Under the pieces are notes generated by a model. That model saw nothing but the letters and a program-made list of their open reading frames with translations, had not been told where the DNA came from and did no database searches. 64,000 bases of DNA from Flavobacterium sp. FEMGT703F (GTDB lineage Bacteria > Bacteroidota > Bacteroidia > Flavobacteriales > Flavobacteriaceae), in the NCBI GenBank assembly GCA_002786385.1, contig PGCN01000025.1, forward strand, positions 124,001 to 188,000, read 5' to 3'. Of this stretch, positions 17,747-28,500 are shown piece by piece (positions within the stretch are counted from its first letter, which is position 1; every line of letters starts with the position of its first letter). A program made the translations under genes and the position numbers.

Positions 17747-19039
17747 ATGAAATACCATCAGATAGACCGCGATTTGTTTGTAAAAAACAGAGCCAAATTC
17801 ACCGCGCAAATGAAACCCAACAGTGTAGCGGTTTTTAATTCTAACGATATTTATCCGGTTTCAGCCGACAGTACTTTGCCTTTTGCACAACACCGCGATA
17901 TTTTTTACTTATCGGGCGTTGACCAAGAAGAAAGTGTTTTATTGCTTTTTCCCGATGCGCCGTTCGAGCACTTGAAAGAAGTGTTGTTTTTGCGCGAAAC
18001 CAACGAACACATAGCGGTTTGGGAAGGCGAGAAGCTAACCAAAGAAAGAGCGTTCGAGGTTTCGGGTATTAAAACCGTGATTTGGCTACAGGATTTCCAC
18101 AAAACTTTGAAAGAAGTGATGGCCTATGCCGAAACGATGTACATCAATACCAATGAACATTACCGCGCTGTGATTGAAACCGAAACTCGCGAAGCACGCT
18201 TTGTGAAATGGTGGAAAGAAAACTATCCGGCGCACAGAGTAGAGAAGTCGAATCCGATTTTGCAACGTTTGCGTTCCGTGAAAGAAAGTGAAGAATTGGA
18301 TTTGATTCAGAAAGCTTGTGACATCACCGAAAAAGGATTCCGCAGGGTTTTGAATTTTGTGAAACCTAATGTAATGGAATACGAAGTGGAAGCTGAATTG
18401 GCTCATGAATTCTTGAGAAATCGCTCCAAAGGGTTTGCCTATACGCCAATCATTGCATCAGGAAGCAATGCCAATGTGTTGCATTATATTGAAAATAACC
18501 AACAATGCAAGGCCGGCGATTTATTATTGTTGGATGTTGGCGCTGAATACGCGAATTACTCCAGCGATATGACTAGAACGATTCCGGTTTCGGGGAGATT
18601 TACCGACCGACAAAAAGCGGTTTACAATGCGGTTTTGCGTGTGAAAGACGAAGCCACTAAAATGTTGGTTCCCGGCAATTATTGGAAACAATACCATGTG
18701 GAAGTTGGGAAAATCATGACTTCCGAATTGTTAGGCTTAGGTTTAATCGACAAAGCCGACGTTCAAAACGAAAATCCCGATTGGCCGGCGTATAAAAAAT
18801 ATTTTATGCACGGAACGTCACACCATATGGGCTTAGACACACACGATTATGGGTTGTTGTACGAACCAATGCAAGCCAATATGGTGTTCACGGTGGAGCC
18901 CGGAATCTACATACCGGCGGAAGGTTTCGGAATTCGTATTGAAGACGATGTAGTGATTCAAGAAAAAGGAGAGCCTTTTAACTTAATGAGAAATATCCCG
19001 ATTACCGTGGAAGAAATTGAGAGTTTGATGAATTCCTAA
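17747..19039 (+). CDS. pepP: Xaa-Pro aminopeptidase (aminopeptidase P)
   Basis: 430 residues. The N-terminal creatinase-like domain (residues 1-170) is followed by the M24 pita-bread catalytic domain. Dinuclear metal ligands are visible: Asp in LLLDVGAEY, Asp in YSSDMTRTIP, His in HGTSHHMGLDTHD, Glu in FTVEPGIYIP and Glu in IRIEDDVVI. The enzyme removes an N-terminal residue that precedes proline, in the cytoplasm. The length is that of E. coli PepP. It ends with a hairpin terminator and appears monocistronic. Confidence 0.94.
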   Translation: MKYHQIDRDLFVKNRAKFTAQMKPNSVAVFNSNDIYPVSADSTLPFAQHRDIFYLSGVDQEESVLLLFPDAPFEHLKEVLFLRETNEHIAVWEGEKLTKERAFEVSGIKTVIWLQDFHKTLKEVMAYAETMYINTNEHYRAVIETETREARFVKWWKENYPAHRVEKSNPILQRLRSVKESEELDLIQKACDITEKGFRRVLNFVKPNVMEYEVEAELAHEFLRNRSKGFAYTPIIASGSNANVLHYIENNQQCKAGDLLLLDVGAEYANYSSDMTRTIPVSGRFTDRQKAVYNAVLRVKDEATKMLVPGNYWKQYHVEVGKIMTSELLGLGLIDKADVQNENPDWPAYKKYFMHGTSHHMGLDTHDYGLLYEPMQANMVFTVEPGIYIPAEGFGIRIEDDVVIQEKGEPFNLMRNIPITVEEIESLMNS

Positions 19040-19072
19040 TTAATGGAATAGGGAAAAGAAATAAAGGAAAAG

Positions 19073-19098
19073 ACGGCTCGCAGTTGCGGGTCGTTTTT
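19073..19098 (+). terminator. Terminator of pepP
   Basis: ACGGCTCGC (19073-19081) pairs with GCGGGTCGT (19086-19094) through nine pairs including G-U, followed by a T run to 19098. The wobble pairs favour the plus-strand RNA. Confidence 0.7.
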
Positions 19099-19102
19099 GT
19101 TT

Positions 19103-19165
19103 ACCATATAAGTCATATAAGATTATTTAAGTTTTCTCATATGAAACTTCTATGTCTTATATGGT
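19103..19165. repeat. 63 bp imperfect palindrome upstream of the alpha/beta hydrolase
   Basis: ACCATATAAG (19103-19112) pairs exactly with CTTATATGGT (19156-19165); allowing one T-T mismatch the arms extend to 15 bases. Inside, AAGTTT and AAACTT flank CATATG. It sits between the pepP terminator and the -7 box of the next gene. Confidence 0.5.
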
Positions 19166-19173
19166 TTAAAAAC

Positions 19174-19181
19174 TATTTTTG
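19174..19181 (+). promoter_or_regulatory. -7 element TATTTTTG 5 bp before an ATG
   Basis: TATTTTTG ends 5 bp before the ATG at 19187, so transcription would start at or next to the start codon. No TTG at the usual -33 distance; the flanking palindrome occupies that place. Confidence 0.45.
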
Positions 19182-19186
19182 TAACG

Positions 19187-19969
19187 ATGAAAACCATTAC
19201 ATACAAAAACACTAAAATCTCTTTCACCGACCAAGGCAAAGGCACGGCAGTGGTGTTATTACACGGTTTTTTGGAAAACCAAACTATGTGGGACAACTTT
19301 GTGCCCGAACTTTCTAAAAAGCACCGCGTGATTACCGTTGATTTATTAGGTCACGGAGAAACCGAATGTTTGGGTTATGTCCACGCCATGGAAGACCAAG
19401 CGGATATGCTTTATGCTTTGTTGTTACATTTAAAAATTCGCAAAGTGGTTTTGGTTGGGCATTCCATGGGCGGTTATGTGGCTTTGGCTTTCGCCGAATT
19501 GTATCCCGATTATATGAAAGGCTTGTTTTTGTTGAATTCGACATCCAGAGCTGACAGCGATGAGCGAAAAGCAAACCGAGATCGGGCGATTGTAGCGGTA
19601 AAGCAAAATTATACGGCTTTTGTCCGCATGTCTATAGCCAATTTGTTTGCAGAAGAAAACCGCGAACGTTTGGCAGATACCATCGAAAAGGTAAAAGAAC
19701 AAGCCTTGAAAACACCATTGCAAGGTATAGTCGCGGCTTTAGAAGGCATGAAAATCCGCAAAGACCGCGAAGTGATATTGCATTTTGCACCTTATCCGAT
19801 GCAGTTGGTTTTGGGTAAAAAGGACGGCGTGCTTTTATACGAAGACAACATCGACCAAATTGAAGAAACTAAAGTCGAACTTACTACTTTTCCCGACGGT
19901 CATATGAGCCACATTGAGAACGAGGCGGCATTGTTGCAAGTGATGTTGGGTTTTTTAAAGAAGGTGTAA
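19187..19969 (+). CDS. Alpha/beta hydrolase
   Basis: 260 residues. The oxyanion-side motif LLHGFLENQTMW (about 23-34), the nucleophile elbow GHSMGGYVALAFAE (Ser near 92) and the late catalytic His in DGHMSHIENE fit the alpha/beta hydrolase fold (MhpC-like), with an Asp in LGKKDGVLLYEDN completing the triad. There is no signal peptide, so it is cytoplasmic; the substrate is unknown. The -7 box ends 5 bp before the ATG, so the transcript may be leaderless. It converges with the AddB-like gene, 14 bp between stop codons. Confidence 0.88.
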   Translation: MKTITYKNTKISFTDQGKGTAVVLLHGFLENQTMWDNFVPELSKKHRVITVDLLGHGETECLGYVHAMEDQADMLYALLLHLKIRKVVLVGHSMGGYVALAFAELYPDYMKGLFLLNSTSRADSDERKANRDRAIVAVKQNYTAFVRMSIANLFAEENRERLADTIEKVKEQALKTPLQGIVAALEGMKIRKDREVILHFAPYPMQLVLGKKDGVLLYEDNIDQIEETKVELTTFPDGHMSHIENEAALLQVMLGFLKKV

Positions 19970-19983
19970 TTAATTGTAAAAAG

Positions 19984-22743
19984 TCAATTCATTTTTTCTT
20001 CAAACGGGATTTCCTGATTGAATATGGCTTGTAATAAAACCACAATTTCTTTCAGATAAGCTTCCATTATTTCGGCATTGATAACCGATTGGGCTTCTTT
20101 TTCCGGTTTGAAAGTAAACGGCAAAAAGCCCGCGTTTAGGTTTTTGAAAGAAATGATGCCGGCTTCCATTTCAAGGCCTTTGGTTTCTTTTTCAAACATA
20201 AAGGCATAAGCCAAAATTTGGATGATTTTATCGTTTTTGATCTCTTCGGTTAGGCCTTTCCAATCTTTTAAAGTGACATTTTTTTGTTCGACTTTTCCGG
20301 TTTTGTAATCGATAATCCTGATTTTACCGTTGCGAAGTTCTATACGGTCTACATTTCCTTTGATCAATACGGGAATCGGTAAACGATTGTCTTCTAAAAG
20401 GCGCTCATAGGTTTGTTCCAGGGCGATAATTTGTACTTGATCGCCATTTTCTAAAGCCGCTTTCTCCAATTTCAGAAAATTGTACACATTGCGTTTGGCC
20501 ACTTCAAACGCCAAGAGGTTTCGGCCTTTTTTGATTTCACCTTCTTTGTATACTTCTTTAAATTGGTGCAACACTTCGGCATCTATTTTTTGAAAACAAC
20601 TTTCAATATCAGCCGTGGTTAACAATCGCCCGATAAATGGTTTGTACAATTCTTCTAAAGTGCCGTGAATAATAGTTCCCAACGTATTGACGGCTACGTT
20701 TTCCTCTACTTCATCGGTTTCGGAAATGCGCAAAACCCTTTGCATATAAAATTGTATCGGATTGCGAATATAAGTCGTTAAAGAAGAAGGCGAAAACCCA
20801 TTGCTCGCAATTTCCTTTAAACGATCTATGACGCTATCTGTCTTCGGTACCAGCATCGGTTGGTATGCGATTGTTGGCACATCAGGATTGAAATATTGAA
20901 AAGTCAGGTTGTGATTCGGTTGTTTTTCGACTTCCAATTGCGTAATGAATCGGCTTTTTTCACCGGCGTCAAATCCTTCGCTATCCGCGTTGTATAACAA
21001 GTAGATGTTCTTGGCGCGTTGCAATAAATGATAGAAATGGTAAGTATAAATGGCGTCTTTTTCTTTGTAAGTCGGCAATTCGTATTCTTTTTTAACATCA
21101 TAAGGAATGAACGAATTGGTGCTTTTGCCGGCGGGAAATTTCCCTTCGTTGACGGAAGTGATGATCACGGTTTCAAAATCGAGCACGCGGCTTTCCAATA
21201 CACCCATAATTTGCAAACCACTCAGCGGCTCGCCTTCAAAGGAAACTTCGGCCACGTCGATGACTTGCTTGTAAATGGCTTGTAGTGTTTTAATGTCGTT
21301 GATGTTTGTGTGGTTTTCGAAATAGGTAATCATCTTATTGATGACTTTATAAACCGAGTACAAAAAGGCATTGGTGATTTTTTCCTCTTCGTTGTCGTGG
21401 CTTAAATGGGCTTTGATTTGCAGTAGAATTTGAGATAAATTCTCCAACACTGTTACGGAAGTTGTATTCCATTTTCGGAACAACATCTCAAAAAGCACAT
21501 TGCTTTCGGCTTGTAATTCTGTGATTTTTTTATGGGTGATGAAAGTGTAATTGTTTTTATTGATTTTATTGACCAATCCGCTTGCGTTAACATAAGGTTC
21601 AATAAGCGGATGCGTTAGAATATCTAAAACATCTTTGTAATACATCACATAACTTTCCCCGTTTCTGGAAAGCGCGTTGGTGTGCAGCTTGAATAATTTG
21701 GCAATCAATAGTTGCGCCGGATTGTTCTTGCTGGAAAATCCCATGGTGATGTTGAGAGCGTTCACCGATTCGGGTAAAGCGTGTAATAAGGGCAAGAGCA
21801 GATTTTCTTCGCCAAGCACTACTGCGACATTCTGTAAATTGGCGTTGTTTTCACCAGCGCATTTTTCGATAATACTCCCCGTAATTTTAGCTTGACCAAT
21901 TGATTTTGAGGTCGCAATAACATGAATGTTTTTGGTTTCGGTAAAATCGTTGACAATCCATTCGTACGGATGGGTTTTATAGTGAATCCACTCTTTTTTA
22001 AATTTTCTTTGGAACAAACCAGCATCATGAAAAGTATCGTGCAGCAAGGTTTCGTCTATGTCCCAATATATTTTGGCGGTTTCTAAGGCCAAGAGATGTT
22101 GTATGATTTTTTCTTCGGCTTGATTCAGGGCATTGAAACCCGCAAAGAGGAACTGCTTGTTGTTATTTTCTGAAAAGTGATTTAAATTTTGAACCGCTTC
22201 ACGGTAAATTAAGCCTTGATAACCCACGCCTTTATCCAGTAAATAGGCATATAACGCATGATAATATTCTGGGAGTTTTTTCCAGAATAAAAGGTAATTG
22301 TCGATCAGGTCAGTTCTTTTTTCAACAGAAACGGCCCAATGTTCAATTTCCTTGATGTTTTCGAGGTATTTTAAAATCTTGTTGGGTTCCAGCAGGTACC
22401 GATCGATTTCGTTAAAGTCTTGTAATAAGGTTTTGGCCCAGTTGGCAAAGGATTCGAAAGATTCTTGTTGTTCTTTTTCTGTCACCGAAAGGTAAACGTT
22501 GTAAAACTCGAAAAGCAGTTCAACGCTGTCAATTGAACGTATTCCGGCTATGTCTTGGATAAAGTCTTCTATACTGATAATGTTAGGTGCGAAGATGTTA
22601 TCAGAAACGGATTTTTTTAATTCGGCTAACAAAAAGACTTTGGCTCTTTTGTTGGGTAAAATCACCACTAAGTCCAATAGTGTATTGGAATGGGATTTTA
22701 AAATTTCCTGAGCCAGTTTATAAAGAAAAGTTGGTTTTGACAT
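19984..22743 (-). CDS. PD-(D/E)XK nuclease family protein, AddB-like
   Basis: 919 residues. The N-terminal two thirds look like an inactivated UvrD-type helicase (ILPNKRAKVFLLAELKK; ITSVNEGKFPAGKSTNSFIPYDVKK; HLLQRAKNIYLLYN). The C-terminus is a RecB-type nuclease with RIIDYKTGKVE (about 835-845). This is the arrangement of AddB/RexB, the partner of an AddA helicase-nuclease in double-strand break repair. I see no four-cysteine Fe-S cluster around the nuclease, unlike Bacillus AddB. The matching AddA-like protein is at 25520-28669, with ompA and kbl between. Confidence 0.85.
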   Translation of the reverse strand: MSKPTFLYKLAQEILKSHSNTLLDLVVILPNKRAKVFLLAELKKSVSDNIFAPNIISIEDFIQDIAGIRSIDSVELLFEFYNVYLSVTEKEQQESFESFANWAKTLLQDFNEIDRYLLEPNKILKYLENIKEIEHWAVSVEKRTDLIDNYLLFWKKLPEYYHALYAYLLDKGVGYQGLIYREAVQNLNHFSENNNKQFLFAGFNALNQAEEKIIQHLLALETAKIYWDIDETLLHDTFHDAGLFQRKFKKEWIHYKTHPYEWIVNDFTETKNIHVIATSKSIGQAKITGSIIEKCAGENNANLQNVAVVLGEENLLLPLLHALPESVNALNITMGFSSKNNPAQLLIAKLFKLHTNALSRNGESYVMYYKDVLDILTHPLIEPYVNASGLVNKINKNNYTFITHKKITELQAESNVLFEMLFRKWNTTSVTVLENLSQILLQIKAHLSHDNEEEKITNAFLYSVYKVINKMITYFENHTNINDIKTLQAIYKQVIDVAEVSFEGEPLSGLQIMGVLESRVLDFETVIITSVNEGKFPAGKSTNSFIPYDVKKEYELPTYKEKDAIYTYHFYHLLQRAKNIYLLYNADSEGFDAGEKSRFITQLEVEKQPNHNLTFQYFNPDVPTIAYQPMLVPKTDSVIDRLKEIASNGFSPSSLTTYIRNPIQFYMQRVLRISETDEVEENVAVNTLGTIIHGTLEELYKPFIGRLLTTADIESCFQKIDAEVLHQFKEVYKEGEIKKGRNLLAFEVAKRNVYNFLKLEKAALENGDQVQIIALEQTYERLLEDNRLPIPVLIKGNVDRIELRNGKIRIIDYKTGKVEQKNVTLKDWKGLTEEIKNDKIIQILAYAFMFEKETKGLEMEAGIISFKNLNAGFLPFTFKPEKEAQSVINAEIMEAYLKEIVVLLQAIFNQEIPFEEKMN

Positions 22744-22752
22744 AGCATAAAA

Positions 22753-22782
22753 ATAAAAAAACGCCCCGAATTTCGGAGCGTT
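22753..22782 (-). terminator. Terminator of ompA
   Basis: AACGCCCCGAA (22760-22770) and TTCGGAGCGTT (22772-22782) pair completely as minus-strand RNA (one U-G), followed on that strand by a run of seven T. Confidence 0.75.
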
Positions 22783-22806
22783 TTTCTGAGATATTTTAAG
22801 GAGAAA

Positions 22807-24201
22807 TTATTTTACTAATTTCACTTCAACTCTTCTGTTGTTAGCTTTACCAGCTTTAGTTTTGTTAGTATCGATTGGTTTTGACTCACCGAAACCAGCT
22901 GAAGTTAATCTAGAAGCAGCAATTCCGTTTTCTACTAAGTAGTTTTTCACAGCAGCAGCTCTGTCTTCAGATAATTTTTGGTTAGTAGCATCTTTACCAT
23001 CGCTGTCAGTGTGACCTTCGATAGAGAAGTTAGCAGTTGGATACTCTTTTAAGATAGCTGTAATAGCTTGTAATACAGGGTAAGTTTGTTGTTGGAAAGA
23101 AGCTTTACCACTGTCAAACAAGATAGTTTTAGCGTAGTCATTTAATCTTTTGATAGCTTCTTCAGTTACCTCTGGACAACCATTGTTAGCAACAGTACCA
23201 GCAACATCCGGACATTTGTCATCTTTGTCTAATACTTTGTCACCATCTCTATCCGGCCATGGACAACCACCATTTTCTTTAGGACCTTTAACGTCTTTAC
23301 ATTTGTCTTCTTTATCTTGAACACCATCACCGTCAGTGTCAGGGCATCCACCGAAAGCTTTCAAACCAGCTACTTCAGGACAAGCGTCTACGTTATCAGC
23401 AATTCCGTCACCGTCAGTATCAGGACAACCGTTAAATTCGGCAGGACCAGCTACATCTGGACAAGAGTCTTTGCTGTTTTCGATTCCGTCACCATCAGTA
23501 TCAGGACATCCTTTGAATTGTGGTAAACCAGCTTCTTCAGGACAAGCATCATCTTTGTCATAAATTCCGTCACCGTCTTTGTCAGATCCACCAAATTTGA
23601 AAGTAAGACCTGCAAAGTGTTGCATATGAGATGGCATATCTTCACGAACATCTTCGAAAGAATGTTTGTAAGTAGCACGGTATGATAAACCTACAGTTTC
23701 GTTGAACCAGTAAGTTAAGCCTAAACCAGCATTAACGGTACCAGCACTAGTTACATCACCTAACCAAGTGTAACCTCCACCAACATGTAATGAAGGATCA
23801 ATAGTTTTTGATTTAAGTAAATTCATCATGCTGTAGTTGATAACTCCGTCAACTGCATAATAGTTGATGTCTCCAGGGTTAACTACCTCATAAGGTCCTT
23901 CACCAACTCTTGGCAAAACGAATCTTGTAAGTTTGTTGATAGATCCGGTAATACCGAATGAGAAGTTACCGCCAACATGTTTTGATACGTTTACAAAAGA
24001 TACGGCAGGTAAGATATTCCAATTGTCACGAGCATTGAAAAACTGTGAAAATTGATCTTCCAATTTTGAAGCAGCACTAACTCTAGTGTCTACAGCGTTA
24101 ACACCAAAGGTAATTGCCCATGGGTTGTTGCTGTCTTGAGCTTGTGAGCTAAAACCAGCTAACAATAGCATAGCAACGAATAATTTGTTAAGATGTTTCA
24201 T
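22807..24201 (-). CDS. OmpA family outer membrane protein with thrombospondin type 3 repeats
   Basis: 464 residues from ATG 24201, which begins a clean signal peptide ([22 protein letters not shown]). An eight-strand barrel region (about 23-205) follows. Next come five or so calcium-binding type 3 repeats (about 210-335) of the form DTDGDGIxDxxDxCPxxAG, ending with CPEV. The C-terminal OmpA domain (about 345-464) has [35 protein letters not shown] and [27 protein letters not shown], the peptidoglycan-binding signature. It tethers outer membrane to cell wall. It has its own well-formed promoter and terminator, so high monocistronic expression is likely. Confidence 0.95.
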   Translation of the reverse strand: MKHLNKLFVAMLLLAGFSSQAQDSNNPWAITFGVNAVDTRVSAASKLEDQFSQFFNARDNWNILPAVSFVNVSKHVGGNFSFGITGSINKLTRFVLPRVGEGPYEVVNPGDINYYAVDGVINYSMMNLLKSKTIDPSLHVGGGYTWLGDVTSAGTVNAGLGLTYWFNETVGLSYRATYKHSFEDVREDMPSHMQHFAGLTFKFGGSDKDGDGIYDKDDACPEEAGLPQFKGCPDTDGDGIENSKDSCPDVAGPAEFNGCPDTDGDGIADNVDACPEVAGLKAFGGCPDTDGDGVQDKEDKCKDVKGPKENGGCPWPDRDGDKVLDKDDKCPDVAGTVANNGCPEVTEEAIKRLNDYAKTILFDSGKASFQQQTYPVLQAITAILKEYPTANFSIEGHTDSDGKDATNQKLSEDRAAAVKNYLVENGIAASRLTSAGFGESKPIDTNKTKAGKANNRRVEVKLVK

Positions 24202-24237
24202 ACTTAATTTGATTAAATTATAATAATTATAATAGGG

Positions 24238-24267
24238 CAAAAGTAATACCTATTACCCTAATATCAA
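24238..24267 (-). promoter_or_regulatory. Promoter of ompA
   Basis: Minus strand: TTG (24267-24265), 19 bp spacer, TACTTTTG (24245-24238), 36 bp before the ATG at 24201. Matches the consensus in both boxes and spacing; it supports the downstream ATG as start. Confidence 0.7.
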
Positions 24268-24288
24268 AATCTTATGGTTAAAATGTCA

Positions 24289-25482
24289 CTATTTAATGAT
24301 ATTGAGTGATTTGCCAACTTCGGTAAAAGCCGCTATAGCTTTGTCTAAATGCTCTTTGTTGTGGGCTGCGGATAATTGAACTCTTATCCTTGCTTTGTCT
24401 TTTGGTACTACAGGATAAAAGAAACCGATGACATAAATACCTTTTTTCAAAAGTTCATCCGCCATAATTTGTGAGAGTTTAGCGTCGTAAAGCATTACTG
24501 GAACTATGGCAGAATCACCATCGATGATATCAAAACCTGCTTTTTTCATTCCTTCTTTGAAGTAATTGGTATTCCACTCCAACTTATCTCTCAGCGTGGT
24601 GTCTTTTTCTAATAATTCAAAAACCTTGATAGACGCACCAACAATGGCCGGCGCCAATGAATTAGAGAATAAATACGGTCGTGAACGCTGGCGTAAAATT
24701 TCGATGATTTCTTTTTTGGCTGTTGTATAGCCGCCCATCGCACCGCCTAGCGCTTTTCCGAGTGTTCCGGTGATGATGTCTACTCGGCCCATAACACCCT
24801 TGGCTTCCATGGTTCCTTTACCGGTAGCACCGATAAAACCGGCAGCATGACATTCGTCCACCATGACTAAGGCATCATATTTATCGGCTAAATCGCAAAT
24901 TTTATCCAAAGGCGCTACCAATCCGTCCATAGAGAACACGCCGTCGGTGACAATCAGTTTGAAACGATGTCCGGCTTCAACCGCTTTTTTTAATTGGTTT
25001 TCCAAATCTTCCATATTGGAATTTTCGTAGCGGTAGCGTGCGGCTTTACACAAACGAACACCGTCAATAATAGAAGCATGGTTCAAACTGTCGGAGATGA
25101 TACAATCTTCTTCACCCAATAAAGGTTCGAAAACACCTCCATTAGCATCAAAAGCCGCAGCGTATAAAATGGTGTCTTCGGTGCCGTAAAATTCGGCTAT
25201 CTTTTTTTCTAAGGTTTTGTGAATGTCTTGCGTACCGCAAATGAAACGCACTGATGACATTCCGAAACCATGAGAATCCAAAGCGTCTTTGGCCGCTTGA
25301 ATCACTTCAGGATGGGATGATAATCCCAAATAATTGTTGGCACAAAAGTTTAAAACCGTTTCTCCGTTAACCTTAATTTCGGCTCCTTGCGGTGAAGTAA
25401 TGATTCTTTCTCTTTTAAAAATACCGTTTTGTTCTATGGTATCTAATTCGTTTTGTAGGTATTGCTGAATTTTTCCGTACAT
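24289..25482 (-). CDS. kbl: Glycine C-acetyltransferase (2-amino-3-ketobutyrate CoA ligase)
   Basis: 397 residues, alpha-oxoamine synthase family. Visible motifs: [49 protein letters not shown] and the PLP-lysine segment [15 protein letters not shown]. The opening [34 protein letters not shown] is typical of Kbl rather than BioF or serine palmitoyltransferase. The enzyme makes glycine and acetyl-CoA from 2-amino-3-oxobutyrate and CoA, completing threonine catabolism with threonine dehydrogenase, which is not in this window. Cytoplasmic. A promoter lies inside the end of the upstream helicase gene. Confidence 0.93.
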   Translation of the reverse strand: MYGKIQQYLQNELDTIEQNGIFKRERIITSPQGAEIKVNGETVLNFCANNYLGLSSHPEVIQAAKDALDSHGFGMSSVRFICGTQDIHKTLEKKIAEFYGTEDTILYAAAFDANGGVFEPLLGEEDCIISDSLNHASIIDGVRLCKAARYRYENSNMEDLENQLKKAVEAGHRFKLIVTDGVFSMDGLVAPLDKICDLADKYDALVMVDECHAAGFIGATGKGTMEAKGVMGRVDIITGTLGKALGGAMGGYTTAKKEIIEILRQRSRPYLFSNSLAPAIVGASIKVFELLEKDTTLRDKLEWNTNYFKEGMKKAGFDIIDGDSAIVPVMLYDAKLSQIMADELLKKGIYVIGFFYPVVPKDKARIRVQLSAAHNKEHLDKAIAAFTEVGKSLNIIK

Positions 25483-25519
25483 GATTGGAATTTAAATTTA
25501 ATGTTGTTTGATGTTGATG

Positions 25520-28500
25520 TTACAAATTTACTACTTCCAAACGTTCTCCAATGTATACCAAGGCTTTTTTAGTTACTTTAAACCCCATTTTTTCTATGGC
25601 GTTTTGGTAATTCTCCAGCTGCGTGGTGTATTTGCTTTGGTGCGCACCGGTTTTGTAATCCAATAAATAAATTTCTTTGTTCGGATGGACAACCATTCGA
25701 TCGGGTTTGACTAAATGGCCTTCTTTTTGAATGATAGTTTGTTCGTTCAAAATTGTATTGCCGGACGCAAAATAAGGCAACAAGTCTTGATGTGTGACTA
25801 CTTCTTCCAAAGTTTGCGCGATGGTTTCCTTTTGCGAAGCAATGATTAATCCGTTTTCAATGGCTTTCGTCAGCGCTAGTTCGATGTCGTCCGAAGTGTT
25901 GACAAAAGACAGGATTTCGTGTAAAATATTCCCGAATTCAATCGCTTTTTGCTGTTGGGTATTCCACATCAAACTTTCTTTTTGGGCAATTTTGATGTTT
26001 TTCGGATTCAAGGTAGCCGTTAATTGTGGAATCACTTGTGTAGCTGAGGTCGATGTTTCGGTTTCAGACAGTTTGTCGGCTTGACCAAAAGCGTAGTCGA
26101 GTTGGTTTTCATCGAATGGTTCGCCTATGAATTTGATAAAGAATGTCGCCATATTGTTCGGATATTCTCCCGAAGTTTTGCTTCGCGTTTGCATGCCCGA
26201 AATAATGTACAACTGCTCCTCGGCACGTGTTAATGCTACATACAGCACGTTGATGTTGTCCAATAGTTCTTCTTGCTTTTTTTGTTGGTAAAGATTATTC
26301 GCTTCTTCGCCGTAACTGCTTACTTTACTGCTTTTGTCTACTAAAACTTTCGGCAAACCAATGGTTTCGGCATCGGCATTGAGCCACATCTTTTCTCTCG
26401 GCCCTTTGCTGTAATCTTCTTCGGCAAACGGAAAAATCACCACCGGAAATTCGAGTCCTTTCGATTTGTGAATGGTCATAATCCGAACCGCATCATTGCC
26501 TTCGGGTGACGGAATGCTGAGTTTCTCCGAATTCGTATCCCAATAATTGAGAAAATCCGAAATACCGGCTTGCTTTTTCAAATCGTGTTCCAAAATCAAA
26601 TCGAGGAAAAACTGTATGTAAGCATTGCGTTTGTTCGTCGGAATGACTTTTGCAATTATAATTTCGGTGGCTTCGTAAAGCGATTTTTTGCGGATTTTTT
26701 CAAACGAAAAATCGAGATGGAAACTTTGCAGCCATTGTTGAAAAGCCGATTCGCTTTGTTGTTCCATCCCTTTCGCAATGAAATCGTGAATTGGCAATTG
26801 CTCTTGTAGCGAAGCCAAATAGTACAAAAAGTTGGCTTTGGCCATCAAATCGCTGTTGTTTTTCAAGTAGCGCAAAATGTGAATCACGCCTTGTACTTCG
26901 GATGAAGCGCCCAACAACAAACTTTCCGAAGACAAAATCGGAATCCCGTTTTCGGTCAGGTAATTGGCAATTTCGACACCATGGGCTTTTTTTCGGGTTA
27001 AGATGGCAATGTCTTTGTAGCGAAATCCTTTTTGGATGACTTTTTCAATGGTAGCCAAAGTAGCAGTCAAGTACATTTCGTTTTTTTCCAAACTTTCGTC
27101 GTCGTCCCAATGCTCTTTGTCCACTTTCGGTACAAAGGAAATATGTACATAACCACCGGTTTTGGAATTGAATTCCTGATGGCTGTGGTTGAGGTATAAG
27201 TTTTTGTAATCTTGGTGGGTAAACTCGCCCGATAAAAAACGAAAAAACCGGTTGTTGAAATCGATGATTTGCGAATAACTGCGGTAATTCGTTCCCAATG
27301 AGAAAAGCGCTTTATCCGGATTGACAAACGGATTGTTGTTTTTGCTGAGTTCGATAAATTGTTCCGCTTTTCCGCCACGCCAACGGTAGATGGATTGCTT
27401 AGGATCGCCTACAATCATCAGCGAGCCACGTTCACCGTTTAAATCTTCGCTCGACAGGGCATTGTCAATAAGCGGAATTAAATTGTGCCATTGCATTTCG
27501 GAAGTATCCTGAAATTCATCGATAAAGAAATGGCGGTATTTTTCGCCCAAACGCTCGTATATAAAAGGTGCGGGTTGGTTCTGGATTTGCTCGTAAATGA
27601 GTTTGTTGAATTCGGCTATCGAAAGGATATTTTGTTCTTTCTGAATTTTATCCAATTCATTACTCACCGTATTTAACAATGACAGCGGCGTAATGTTTTT
27701 CAGAAAGGCTTCGTAGAAATTTTTCTTTTCGAATGTGGCATAAATTGATGACAGCATTTCGAGTAGATCCGGAATGATACTTTCAATGACAGCTCTGTCT
27801 GCGGCCGTTTTGTTGATTTTGATATCGTCAAACTCGTGGTAGGTTTTGTTGTTCGGGTTGAATTTCTTTTCTTGAATCGTTACCAAATGTTTTGGGAAAT
27901 AGCCGCCTGAAAAAGCTTTGTTGTCGATGCCTTTATTGTCAATCAACAACAAAGCTTCTGTAGCCAATTCAACAGTTTTGGCTTCCATAGCAGCACAAAG
28001 TTCCGTCAGTTTGTTTTTTATTTCGATGAATTCCGCTATGGTTTTATTCTGAAAATGGGTAATCTCTTGGCGGTTGTTTTCGTTCAGAATTAATTTTCCG
28101 GTGTCCATAATTTCCCTTGAAATGTCCCACGATTTGTCGTCGTCGGTTTTTTCCATGGTAAAATCGACCAACAAATTGGTGAGCGTTTCATCATTTCCGG
28201 CTTCGGCTATGATAGCGTCAACGGCTTCCGTCAATAAATTTTCAGTGTCTAAAGATACTTCAAAGGTAATGGGCAGATTCAAATCGTGGGCAAAAGCACG
28301 GATCACTTTGTGTGTGAATTTGTCTATGGTCGAAATATCAAAAGCCGCATAATTGTGGATGAGGTTTTTGATGATGCTTTTGGCTTTTTCGGTAATTGTG
28401 GGCAATGATAATCCGGTTTCCTTGTGAATATCTTGCATCAACTGCAACGCTTTACTCGAAGGATTTTCTTTAGCAAACTCCGAAAGACTTTCCACCACAC

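Noticed and set aside
22807..24201. Repeated GATxxxGACGGT-like DNA in ompA as a separate repeat element
   Set aside because: The repetition is explained by the thrombospondin type 3 protein repeats.
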